Assembly: GCA_017615955.1 (NCBI GenBank) | Contig: JAFZZD010000256.1 | Span: 1-5,289 of the forward strand | Source of the DNA: Victivallales bacterium | GTDB lineage: Bacteria > Verrucomicrobiota > Lentisphaeria > Oligosphaerales > Oligosphaeraceae | DNA: 5,289 nt | Direction: 5' to 3' | In this document: positions 1 through 5,274 of the stretch, in pieces | Layout of the letters: each line of letters opens with the position of its first letter | How positions within the stretch are numbered: position 1 is the stretch's first letter | Position numbers and translations under genes: made by a program | Notes under the pieces: model-generated | What the model saw: the letters and a program-made list of their open reading frames with translations, nothing else | The model's database searches: none | What the model was told of the DNA's origin: nothing

Positions 1-365
1 CTGATGTCCTGTTTTGCAGCAATGACTATTTTGCCGGTAGGGTGCTGTCGTTGCTGCTGGCGGCTGGCATAAAGGTGCCGGATGACATGATGGTCGTGGG
101 CTACGATGGCCTAAGCATTTGCGACATCTGCGCTGTTCCGCTTGCCACTGTGATACAACCGCTGAAGAAGCGGGCAGAGAATGTGGTGAGGCTTCTACTT
201 GAGCGCATCAAAGAGGGCAATCGTTCGCCAGAGCCGGCGGGCATACGGCTGCCGTCCTACTTCTATCCATCCTCCAGTTGTGGATTTACAAATGAGAAGA
301 TACAGGAACTCCCGTTGTACAATTCGTTTTCAATGCTGGAGGCCAATTGGGAGAACCGTCTATAG
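1..365 (+). CDS. LacI/GalR-family transcriptional regulator, C-terminal part (5' end outside window)
   Basis: The reading frame is open from the window edge (first full codon at base 3) to TAG at 363-365, giving about 120 residues. They match the end of the periplasmic-binding-protein-like sensor domain of LacI/GalR regulators: a start reading DVLFCSNDYFAGR (the usual 'D-A-I-F-C-x-N-D-x-x-A' strand and helix), then GIKVPDDMMVVGYDG (typical 'G-x-x-V-P-x-D-x-x-V-x-G-Y-D'), then PLATVIQPLKKRAENVV (the 'P-x-L-T-T-V-x-Q-P' segment), and a closing PSSSCGF like the family's R-x-S-C/T end. The N-terminal helix-turn-helix is outside the window, so DNA recognition cannot be judged. About 25 residues follow the usual family end. 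Such proteins bind a sugar or sugar phosphate and release or bind operators; the gene directly upstream of a pseudopilin and a glycoside hydrolase is a natural local regulator of them, which is inference. An internal GTG at 42 is an artefact of the truncated frame and not the real start. Confidence 0.9.
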   Translation, partial: DVLFCSNDYFAGRVLSLLLAAGIKVPDDMMVVGYDGLSICDICAVPLATVIQPLKKRAENVVRLLLERIKEGNRSPEPAGIRLPSYFYPSSSCGFTNEKIQELPLYNSFSMLEANWENRL

Positions 366-440
366 AACGCGGGCAAACAAAGCTGCGAACAAAGGTCATT
401 TGCATTTTTACCAAACATAAAACTTAAGGAGTTAACCAAA
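366..440 (+). promoter_or_regulatory. Spacer upstream of the pseudopilin, possible promoter/operator region
   Basis: This 75-bp gap between the regulator stop and the pseudopilin start becomes A/T rich from about base 398 onward. It contains TTGCAT (400-405) and an AT-rich CATAAA (416-421), but the gap between them is only 10 nt, so they do not form a convincing sigma-70 promoter. An imperfect dyad TGCGAA-N9-TTTGCA (384-389 and 399-404) could be an operator half-site pair, but 5 of 6 matching positions is weak. No terminator for the regulator gene is visible, so read-through transcription from the regulator gene is possible. Confidence 0.25.
426..431 (+). promoter_or_regulatory. Ribosome binding site of the pseudopilin gene
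   Basis: AAGGAG lies 9 nt upstream of the ATG at 441. It is a strong Shine-Dalgarno core with good spacing and fixes this start, which also gives the expected very short prepilin leader (MKKT). Confidence 0.85.
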
Positions 441-1088
441 ATGAAAAAGACGTTCACATTGATTGAATTGCTAGTTGTGATTGCCATCATCGCGATTCTG
501 GCCGCGATGCTGCTGCCCGCGCTGAGCAAGGCACGTGAGAAGGCACGCGCCATCGCCTGCACCAGCAACTTCAAGCAGATTGGCCTTGGCTTTTCCATGT
601 ATGCACAGGAATACGAGGACTGGAACTGCTACCAGTATTTCTGGCCCAACGGCGCCAATCAGCCACCATGTTTCTGGTGGCAGGACGGCATAGCGCCTTT
701 CGTCGGCGACTACAAGATGTATTTGTGCCCCTCCATGCAAACCCCAGTCTATACGACGTCCAACCGTCCCACATCCACTGGCTCCATAACCTATCCAGAA
801 AGGCTTGATACCTCATACGCCCGTAGCAACAAGACATCTGGCACATCAAAGACCAGCATGTTCAAGATGCATCAATACAATTATCCAAGCGAGACTGTCA
901 ACGCAGCCGATGCACTAAAAATGGAACTACGCGCCTCATCGAATCCACTTGACAGCCTCACCATCGGACATCCCAACTGCCGCCTGGGCATCCGCCACAA
1001 CAACAACTACAACGTGGTCTTTGTGGATGGCCATTGCGACGCCCTCAACTTCTCCATTCCAAATGGCAAACTCTGGGAGATGAAATAG
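441..1088 (+). CDS. Type II secretion/type IV pilin-like pseudopilin with H-X9-DG C-terminus
   Basis: The 215-residue protein begins [20 protein letters not shown], a class III prepilin signal: a short basic leader, processing site before Phe5, Glu at +5 of the mature protein (E9) and a hydrophobic helix to about residue 28. Next come the amphipathic part of the alpha-1 helix ([20 protein letters not shown], residues 29-48) and a globular domain with an LCPS motif (C96-P97). At the C-terminus H186 is followed by exactly nine residues and D196-G197, the 'prepilin-type processing-associated H-X9-DG' signature common in Planctomycetes and Lentisphaerae. The residue before the cleavage site is Thr4, not the canonical Gly. 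Pseudopilins are inserted in the inner membrane, cleaved and N-methylated by a prepilin peptidase, and assembled into a short periplasmic fibre; here the apparatus genes are not in the window. Its place between a sugar-type regulator and a secreted hydrolase suggests a link to export or surface use of glycans (inference). The closest alternative is a structural surface-fibre subunit. Confidence 0.93.
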   Translation: MKKTFTLIELLVVIAIIAILAAMLLPALSKAREKARAIACTSNFKQIGLGFSMYAQEYEDWNCYQYFWPNGANQPPCFWWQDGIAPFVGDYKMYLCPSMQTPVYTTSNRPTSTGSITYPERLDTSYARSNKTSGTSKTSMFKMHQYNYPSETVNAADALKMELRASSNPLDSLTIGHPNCRLGIRHNNNYNVVFVDGHCDALNFSIPNGKLWEMK

Positions 1089-1110
1089 CCGTACTCAATC
1101 ATTCAATAAT

Positions 1111-1133
1111 GGGGTAATTTCAAAATTCCTGGC
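1111..1133 (+). repeat. Left terminal inverted repeat of the 148-bp element
   Basis: It pairs with 1236-1258: 19 of 23 positions are complementary. Of the four mismatches, three (1112/1257, 1126/1243, 1130/1239) would be G-U wobble pairs in a + strand transcript, and only 1132/1237 is a true mismatch. Confidence 0.75.
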
Positions 1134-1147
1134 AAAGCCTGCTTTCC

Positions 1148-1188
1148 CCGCTGGCTGAAGCCAGCGGCTACGATGTTTTGCGTTGTAG
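1148..1188 (+). repeat. REP-like double-hairpin unit, copy 1
   Basis: The first hairpin is CCGCTGGC-TGAA-GCCAGCGG (1148-1167), a perfect 8-bp stem with a TGAA loop. The second, directly adjacent, pairs 1168-1175 with 1181-1188 (CTACGATG with CGTTGTAG), using G-U wobbles at 1172/1184 and 1174/1182. Copy 2 begins 48 bp downstream and is identical at 38 of 41 positions, including 31 consecutive bases (1153-1183 versus 1201-1231). Similar GGCTGAAGCC-type palindromes ending in GCGGCTAC are dispersed in many bacterial genomes, as I recall; copy number in this genome cannot be seen here. Confidence 0.85.
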
Positions 1189-1195
1189 CGCGTGT

Positions 1196-1236
1196 CCGCA
1201 GGCTGAAGCCAGCGGCTACGATGTTTTGCGTCGTGG
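1196..1236 (+). repeat. REP-like double-hairpin unit, copy 2
   Basis: Same layout as copy 1: hairpin CCGCAGGC-TGAA-GCCAGCGG (1196-1215) with one A-A mismatch at 1200/1211, then an adjacent hairpin pairing 1216-1223 with 1229-1236. The two differences from copy 1 in the second hairpin (1232 and 1235) both keep pairing in a + strand RNA: U1184 opposite G becomes C1232 opposite G, and A1187 opposite U becomes G1235 opposite U. Seven bases (1189-1195) separate the copies. Confidence 0.85.
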
Positions 1237-1258
1237 GCGGGAGTTTTGAAATTACCTC
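1236..1258 (-). repeat. Right terminal inverted repeat of the 148-bp element
   Basis: This is the partner of 1111-1133; the 13-bp stretch TTTTGAAATTACC (1244-1256) is perfectly complementary to the left arm. The hydrolase ribosome binding site begins 15 nt beyond it and is outside the element. Confidence 0.75.
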
Positions 1259-1272
1259 TAATGTCCAAAGTT

Positions 1273-1277
1273 GGAGG
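1273..1277 (+). promoter_or_regulatory. Ribosome binding site of the glycoside hydrolase gene
   Basis: GGAGG with a 5-nt spacer precedes the ATG at 1283. It rules out the in-frame TTG at 1271, since that codon lies upstream of the Shine-Dalgarno and has none of its own. Confidence 0.88.
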
Positions 1278-1282
1278 TATCC

Positions 1283-4030
1283 ATGCATAAAGTTCTGTTT
1301 TTTATTTACTGCAGTGCCTTCTGTCTTCTGGCTGGCCCCAAGGCCCAGTGGCTCACCTATCCAGAGGACGTAAATGAAGGCATAAACAAGGAACGCTATC
1401 TGCGGACTGAATTCAATGTGGCCAAAAAGGCAATCAAAAAGGCCTTTGTCGCCTACGTCATCGACGACACGGGAAATGTGATGCTGAACGGCAAGGCCGT
1501 CGAACATCAGCGCACCCGCATCTTCGGGAATGGCAACACCAAGCAGTATGACATCACAAAAGAATTGGTAAGTGGCGCAAATGCACTTTGCGCCACTACC
1601 ATTAACAATGGTGGCCCTGGTGGATTCATCCTGCACATCTCAATCACATATCAGGACGGAAGCGAGCAGGAAGTTTTCACTGACACCACATGGAGAGCCT
1701 CCAGAAAAAAGCAGCCTGGCTGGGAAAAGGCAGGCTTTGCTGCAAAAGAATGGAAGACGCCTGCCTCTGCGGGAGACTATCTGTCGGACCCATGGGCGGG
1801 AAAGTATGACTTCATCGCCATCCTTGCCAATGACGACGCGGCTGCGGAACGCGAGCGCAGGCAGCAGGTTGCCCAACGCACAAAGAAACTGCTTGAAAAA
1901 CTTGCCACGGAGCCTGAACTACAGGCGAAGATCGCCTACAAGGACGGCGGCGTCTTCATAGACCTGGGAGGCAAACTCTACCGTCCTGTCCTGTACAACT
2001 ACAGTGCTGGCGGAAGAGACACCCCTAACTTCCGCGAAAAACTCCAGAACTTCGCGGACGCGGATATGCACCTTCTCTCCTGCGGCATAGAAGCGGACCA
2101 GTTCTGGAAAGGCCCCGAACAATACGATTACCAGGCTATAGACAAGCATCTTGCCAGAGCCTTCACACAGTCTCCAGAAGGACGCTTTATCTTTGCAATA
2201 ACATTCTCGCATGGTCCGCAGTGGTGGAATCAACTGCATCCAGAGGAAACAATCAGGTACGGCAGAAAAAGCACCAAATACTCCAAAGGCGACAATATCG
2301 GCCCCTACAACGCCCCCTCTTACGCCTCCGAACTATGGATCAAGGAAGCCTCCGAGACTGTGCGCAGACTCGTCAAGCATATCGAGGGCACTCCATACGC
2401 GAAGCGCATCTTTGGATACAGGCTCGGGGCAGGCGTCTATTCTGAATGGCATTACTACGGCATGGCGGATTCAATGCCAGACGTCAGCGAACCCATGAAG
2501 AGGCTTTTCCGTGCCTACCTCCGTGAAAAGTACCAGGGCGACCTTGAGCAGTTGCGTAAGGCGTGGCGCCAGTCTGAAGTCACCTTCGAGAGTGCCGAAC
2601 CTCCATCAGAGGCTGTTCGAATGCAGGTCCTTGACGGCGTTCTGCGTGATCCAGTGAAACATGCCTGGACTCTTGATTTCCTCCATTGCATGCAGCGCTC
2701 ATTAAGCAATGCATTGCTGGCAATCAACAAGGCTGCGAAGGAGGCCTGCAATGGCCGTGCCCTTATAGGAAACTACTGCGGATATTTCTTCGGAATGGGA
2801 TACACTGCCGAAGGATGGCATATAGTGAATGATGTATTCATGGATTCCCCATACGTGGATTTCCAGATATCTCCATGCTGCTACACCAGTTTCTACCGCA
2901 AACTGGGGGCCTCCCAACTTTCGCGCAGCCTGTGGTCATCCTACCCGCTCCACGGCAAGATGTGCATCTTCGAGGCGGACACACGCACGCACCTCACTCA
3001 GAAGAACAGCAACAAGCATGCCACCACTGCAAAGGAAAGCGTTGCCTTGCTTTCCCGCGACTTGGCGCAGGCCATCAGCAAAGGAAGCGCATTCTGGTAT
3101 TACGACTTCGGGTGCGACTGGTACAATTGCCCTGAAATCCTGCAGTTCTTCCATTGCATCGCCCCCATTTACGATGCAGTCAAGGACTTCAGTTCCAGCG
3201 CGGAAGTCGCCGTCATTGCGGACTGGGAAAGTGCCTACTACCATGCCATACAGGCCCCAGAGGGCGGTCCCCAGGTCAGTTTGAGCATGAACAATCAGCC
3301 GCGCGAACTGAATAATGCAGGCATTCTGTTTGACGCATTCTCATTTGCGGACATCGACAATCCCGCCTTGCAGAAATACAAGCTGTTCATATTCCCGCAG
3401 TTGTTCTACATGACGCCAGAGAAACTGGCCAAGCTGTCCGCGATCAAGAAAGCGGGAAAGACACTGCTTTTCCTGAACGCTGCTGGCTGGCTCACCGCCA
3501 ATGGACCTGACAACAACTCGATTTTCCAGACCACAGGCATCCATACGGAAGCATTTGACCAGAGCGCATCCATGGCTGTGACGCTTGCGAATGGCTCAGT
3601 CATGGATAGCAGCGGTCGTGGCGCGAACTACGCGCCTGTGCTGAAAATTACGGATACGAACGCTAGCATTCTTGGCACCGCCAAAATGAGAGATGGCACG
3701 AAAGTCCCAGCATACGCAAAAAAGAAGAATTCGGATGGCTCTGTCACCTATCTGTGCAGCACACCTGTTGTTTCGGCCTCGGAACTGCGCAAGATTGCAA
3801 AGGAAATCGGCGTGCACACCTACTGCGACAGTGGAAAGGGCGTTGTATTCGCCAATAACTCCATGATTTCCTTCCACACGGCGACGCCAGGAAAATACAC
3901 CTTGCGTGCCAAGGCACCAGTGAAATGGACAATGGTCTATCCAGAGAAGCGCACTTATCCGAAAACGCAGGCTGAACTCACTTTCACTGCCGCCGAGCCT
4001 AACACTTACATTTTCATGATAGCACCCTGA
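1283..4030 (+). CDS. Secreted GH42-like (clan GH-A, beta-galactosidase-like) glycoside hydrolase
   Basis: From the ATG at 1283 the protein has 915 residues. Residues 1-21 (MHK, then a hydrophobic run to LLAG) form a Sec signal peptide, cleavage perhaps after A21; no clean lipobox is seen. Residues about 23-175 resemble the N-terminal sugar-binding beta-sandwich of alpha-L-rhamnosidases (LNGKAV, YDIT, a glycine-rich NNGGPGG, closing TDTTW at 133-137). Residues about 220-635 form a TIM barrel; the stretch around 407-440 (RAYLREKYQGDLEQLRKAW) matches the GH42 'W-L-x-x-K-Y-G-x-x-x-x-L-N-x-x-W' region. The likely acid/base is E388 in GVYSEWHYYG and the likely nucleophile E564 in KMCIFEADTR. Residues about 640-750 (AEVAVIADWES, then YKLFIFPQLFYMTPE) match the Rossmann-like GH42 trimerisation domain, and about 850-915 form a C-terminal beta domain. 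It should release sugars from a glycan outside the cytoplasm; galactose specificity is not shown, and the divergent acid/base context allows another GH-A activity. The next gene follows after 33 nt. Confidence 0.8.
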   Translation: MHKVLFFIYCSAFCLLAGPKAQWLTYPEDVNEGINKERYLRTEFNVAKKAIKKAFVAYVIDDTGNVMLNGKAVEHQRTRIFGNGNTKQYDITKELVSGANALCATTINNGGPGGFILHISITYQDGSEQEVFTDTTWRASRKKQPGWEKAGFAAKEWKTPASAGDYLSDPWAGKYDFIAILANDDAAAERERRQQVAQRTKKLLEKLATEPELQAKIAYKDGGVFIDLGGKLYRPVLYNYSAGGRDTPNFREKLQNFADADMHLLSCGIEADQFWKGPEQYDYQAIDKHLARAFTQSPEGRFIFAITFSHGPQWWNQLHPEETIRYGRKSTKYSKGDNIGPYNAPSYASELWIKEASETVRRLVKHIEGTPYAKRIFGYRLGAGVYSEWHYYGMADSMPDVSEPMKRLFRAYLREKYQGDLEQLRKAWRQSEVTFESAEPPSEAVRMQVLDGVLRDPVKHAWTLDFLHCMQRSLSNALLAINKAAKEACNGRALIGNYCGYFFGMGYTAEGWHIVNDVFMDSPYVDFQISPCCYTSFYRKLGASQLSRSLWSSYPLHGKMCIFEADTRTHLTQKNSNKHATTAKESVALLSRDLAQAISKGSAFWYYDFGCDWYNCPEILQFFHCIAPIYDAVKDFSSSAEVAVIADWESAYYHAIQAPEGGPQVSLSMNNQPRELNNAGILFDAFSFADIDNPALQKYKLFIFPQLFYMTPEKLAKLSAIKKAGKTLLFLNAAGWLTANGPDNNSIFQTTGIHTEAFDQSASMAVTLANGSVMDSSGRGANYAPVLKITDTNASILGTAKMRDGTKVPAYAKKKNSDGSVTYLCSTPVVSASELRKIAKEIGVHTYCDSGKGVVFANNSMISFHTATPGKYTLRAKAPVKWTMVYPEKRTYPKTQAELTFTAAEPNTYIFMIAP

Positions 4031-4052
4031 CAAGTTGTTGAAGCATTGATGA

Positions 4053-4057
4053 CGGAG
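4053..4057 (+). promoter_or_regulatory. Ribosome binding site deciding the PHP-like gene start
   Basis: CGGAG lies 6 nt before the ATG at 4064. The upstream in-frame TTG (4046) and ATG (4049) have only a weak GAAG (4040-4043) ahead of them, so 4064 is preferred. The alternative would add five residues (from ATG 4049) or six (from TTG 4046). Confidence 0.6.
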
Positions 4058-4063
4058 CCAATT

Positions 4064-5182
4064 ATGAACGTGCAGGAACGAAACCGCAATCCATACCGTG
4101 ATGTCGATTGGAAAAAGCAGATCAGGGTAACTGGCTGCACACATCTGCATTGCTCAAGCAGGGAAGAATTCATCAGGGCAACGGAAAGCGGTCTTGAATT
4201 CGCCACATTTTCAAACTACTACCCGTCGGCGCCATATTATCCTGCAAGTTCCATACGCGAAAACACATTCAGGCTGGGGCAGCCATCCTACATCCGTAAT
4301 GGGGAAGTCGTCCATGAACGCCTTGATTTCCGCAAAGTTTTTGCGGCATGGGGAGTGGATCAATCTCAATTGCCGACGTCGGAAGGCGAACCGCTGTTTC
4401 CTCCTGCACCGGCTGGCTTTCTGGAGGCGCCGAATGCGGAGCATCATTTCTTTTCGGACTACAGTGTCTATCTGCACGTAACTTGTCCTGGCAGTTTTTT
4501 CGTCAGCGGCAACTACGACCGCAACCGACACTCTGCATTGGTGCAGCATGGCATTCATATTGGAACACACATGCCTTGGCGCAAAGCATTTGATGCCATG
4601 CTGGAGGCTCTGATGATTCCTGATGGCGGCGGCATTGTCATCAATCATCCACATTGGTCGCATCTGCCGCATCAATTCCTTTGTGAGATGCTGGACTATG
4701 ACCAGAGGGTGCTGGGGCTGGAAGTCATAAATGCGGATTGCGGCCCTGATATGACAGCTGCGGCTGAAAGCCAATGGGATGAGGTGCTCGGCACCGGGCG
4801 CCAATGCTATGGCTTCTGCGTTCAGGACCATTTGGGCAAGGAAAGACTTCAGGGACGTTGCATACTGTTGCCAGAGGAACGCACTGCGGAATCATGCCTG
4901 CGGGCCTATCGTCAAGGACGCTTCTATGGGGCCATCAAAGGCGAAGGCCTGGACTTTGAATCGGTGGAATTTGACGGGCGCACCCTGCGTGTGCGTTGTG
5001 ACAAGGAGGCCATCATCCTTCTGCTCAGTCATCGCGGAGTGCTGGTGGAACTTTGGACTGGCAGGGAACTGCTGTATTCCGTCCCTGACTCTGACCGAGA
5101 AAAGGATGTTTTCCTGCGGGTGACGGCAATGGATAAGGCAAGCGGTGAAAAACTCTTCACTCAGCCATTTATGCTGGTATGA
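4064..5182 (+). CDS. PHP-domain-like putative metal-dependent hydrolase
   Basis: The protein has 372 residues and no signal peptide or membrane segment, so it is probably cytoplasmic. The fold assignment rests on motifs in PHP order: TGCTHLHCS with H27 and H29 (the H-x-H metal motif), GGGIVINHPHWS with H195 and H197 (the 'A-H-P' position), GLEVIN with E220, a W-D pair (W238-D239) in ESQWDEVL, and GFCVQDHLG with D255 and H256 (the 'S-D-x-H'-like position). The end then reads like many PHP proteins: LRAYRQGRFYGAIKGEGLD followed by a small beta domain. The usual T-D-H motif after the first strand is missing; the aligned stretch reads F-S-N (residues 49-51). Other candidate ligands are E126, H127 and H128. 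PHP proteins cleave phosphoesters or related bonds with a metal cluster, but the substrate here is unknown. It lies 33 nt behind the hydrolase without a terminator between, so cotranscription is likely. A role on an intracellular product of glycan breakdown is only a guess; a general amidohydrolase-type enzyme is the alternative. Confidence 0.68.
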   Translation: MNVQERNRNPYRDVDWKKQIRVTGCTHLHCSSREEFIRATESGLEFATFSNYYPSAPYYPASSIRENTFRLGQPSYIRNGEVVHERLDFRKVFAAWGVDQSQLPTSEGEPLFPPAPAGFLEAPNAEHHFFSDYSVYLHVTCPGSFFVSGNYDRNRHSALVQHGIHIGTHMPWRKAFDAMLEALMIPDGGGIVINHPHWSHLPHQFLCEMLDYDQRVLGLEVINADCGPDMTAAAESQWDEVLGTGRQCYGFCVQDHLGKERLQGRCILLPEERTAESCLRAYRQGRFYGAIKGEGLDFESVEFDGRTLRVRCDKEAIILLLSHRGVLVELWTGRELLYSVPDSDREKDVFLRVTAMDKASGEKLFTQPFMLV

Positions 5183-5246
5183 TTTGGAATGCTTGTAGCC
5201 AATAAATGTGAAACGCTATGTTCCCGTATGGGGTAGGTAAATGAAA
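5183..5246. other. Intergenic tail without a recognised signal
   Basis: These 64 bases after the PHP-like stop show no promoter I can support. CCC-GTAT-GGG (5223-5232) could make only a 3-bp stem. No intrinsic terminator with a T-tract is visible. Confidence 0.5.
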
Positions 5247-5274
5247 GCCGCGAAGCGGCGTGCCCGCAGGGCAC
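5247..5274. repeat. Two abutting perfect GC-rich hairpins
   Basis: GCCGC-GAA-GCGGC (5247-5259) is followed with no gap by GTGCCC-GCA-GGGCAC (5260-5274): perfect 5-bp and 6-bp stems, each with a 3-nt loop. No T-tract follows within the 15 visible bases, so this is not a classical intrinsic terminator, although it could still protect the 3' end of the operon mRNA. It differs in sequence from the hairpins at 1148-1236 and looks like part of a dispersed repeat cut by the window end. Confidence 0.7.

Larger units (their letters stand above)
1107..1262. mobile_element. MITE-like element (1111-1258) flanked by TAAT duplications
   Basis: The ends at 1111-1133 and 1236-1258 are inverted repeats matching at 19 of 23 positions, with a perfect 13-bp core (GGTAATTTCAAAA at 1113-1125, its complement at 1244-1256). 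Immediately outside them TAAT occurs on both sides (1107-1110 and 1259-1262), as expected for a 4-bp target duplication. The 148-bp element has no credible gene. Removing it and one TAAT would leave a 42-nt gap between pseudopilin and hydrolase, an ordinary operon spacing. This pattern fits a non-autonomous element moved by a transposase encoded elsewhere. The interior carries REP-like hairpin units, so a REP/RAYT-type origin or a composite is the alternative. Confidence 0.6.

Noticed and set aside
1148..1167. Intrinsic terminator after the pseudopilin gene
   Set aside because: The 8-bp stem is followed by CTACGATG and not by a T-run; the TTTT at 1176-1179 is in the loop of the next hairpin.
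1148..1236. Possible CRISPR array from two near-identical 41-bp repeats
   Set aside because: Only two copies, a 7-bp gap in place of a spacer, and hairpins filling the whole unit; the outer inverted repeats explain it better as a REP/MITE-like element.
1271..1282. TTG at 1271 as start of the hydrolase
   Set aside because: The GGAGG Shine-Dalgarno lies downstream of this codon and points to ATG 1283, which also gives a normal signal peptide.
1103..1636. Minus-strand reading frame of 177 codons across the 148-bp element and the hydrolase start
   Set aside because: It overlaps the signal-peptide end of the hydrolase, and its C-terminal part is just the repeat units translated twice (NIVAAGFS...). 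No ribosome binding site or recognisable domain is seen.
4046..4063. TTG 4046 or ATG 4049 as start of the PHP-like gene
   Set aside because: Only a weak GAAG precedes them, while ATG 4064 has CGGAG at 6 nt. ATG 4049 cannot be fully excluded.
3596..4150. Minus-strand reading frame of 184 codons over the hydrolase 3' end
   Set aside because: It is antisense to the conserved C-terminal domain and to the start of the next gene, with no Shine-Dalgarno or known motif.
4211..4831. Minus-strand reading frame of 206 codons inside the PHP-like gene
   Set aside because: It lies wholly opposite a gene with clear motif order, has no domain I recognise, and its composition looks like a shadow frame.
5247..5274. 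Intrinsic terminator of the operon
   Set aside because: Strong stems but no T-tract follows in the visible bases, and two hairpins abut without a gap, which is more like a repeat element.
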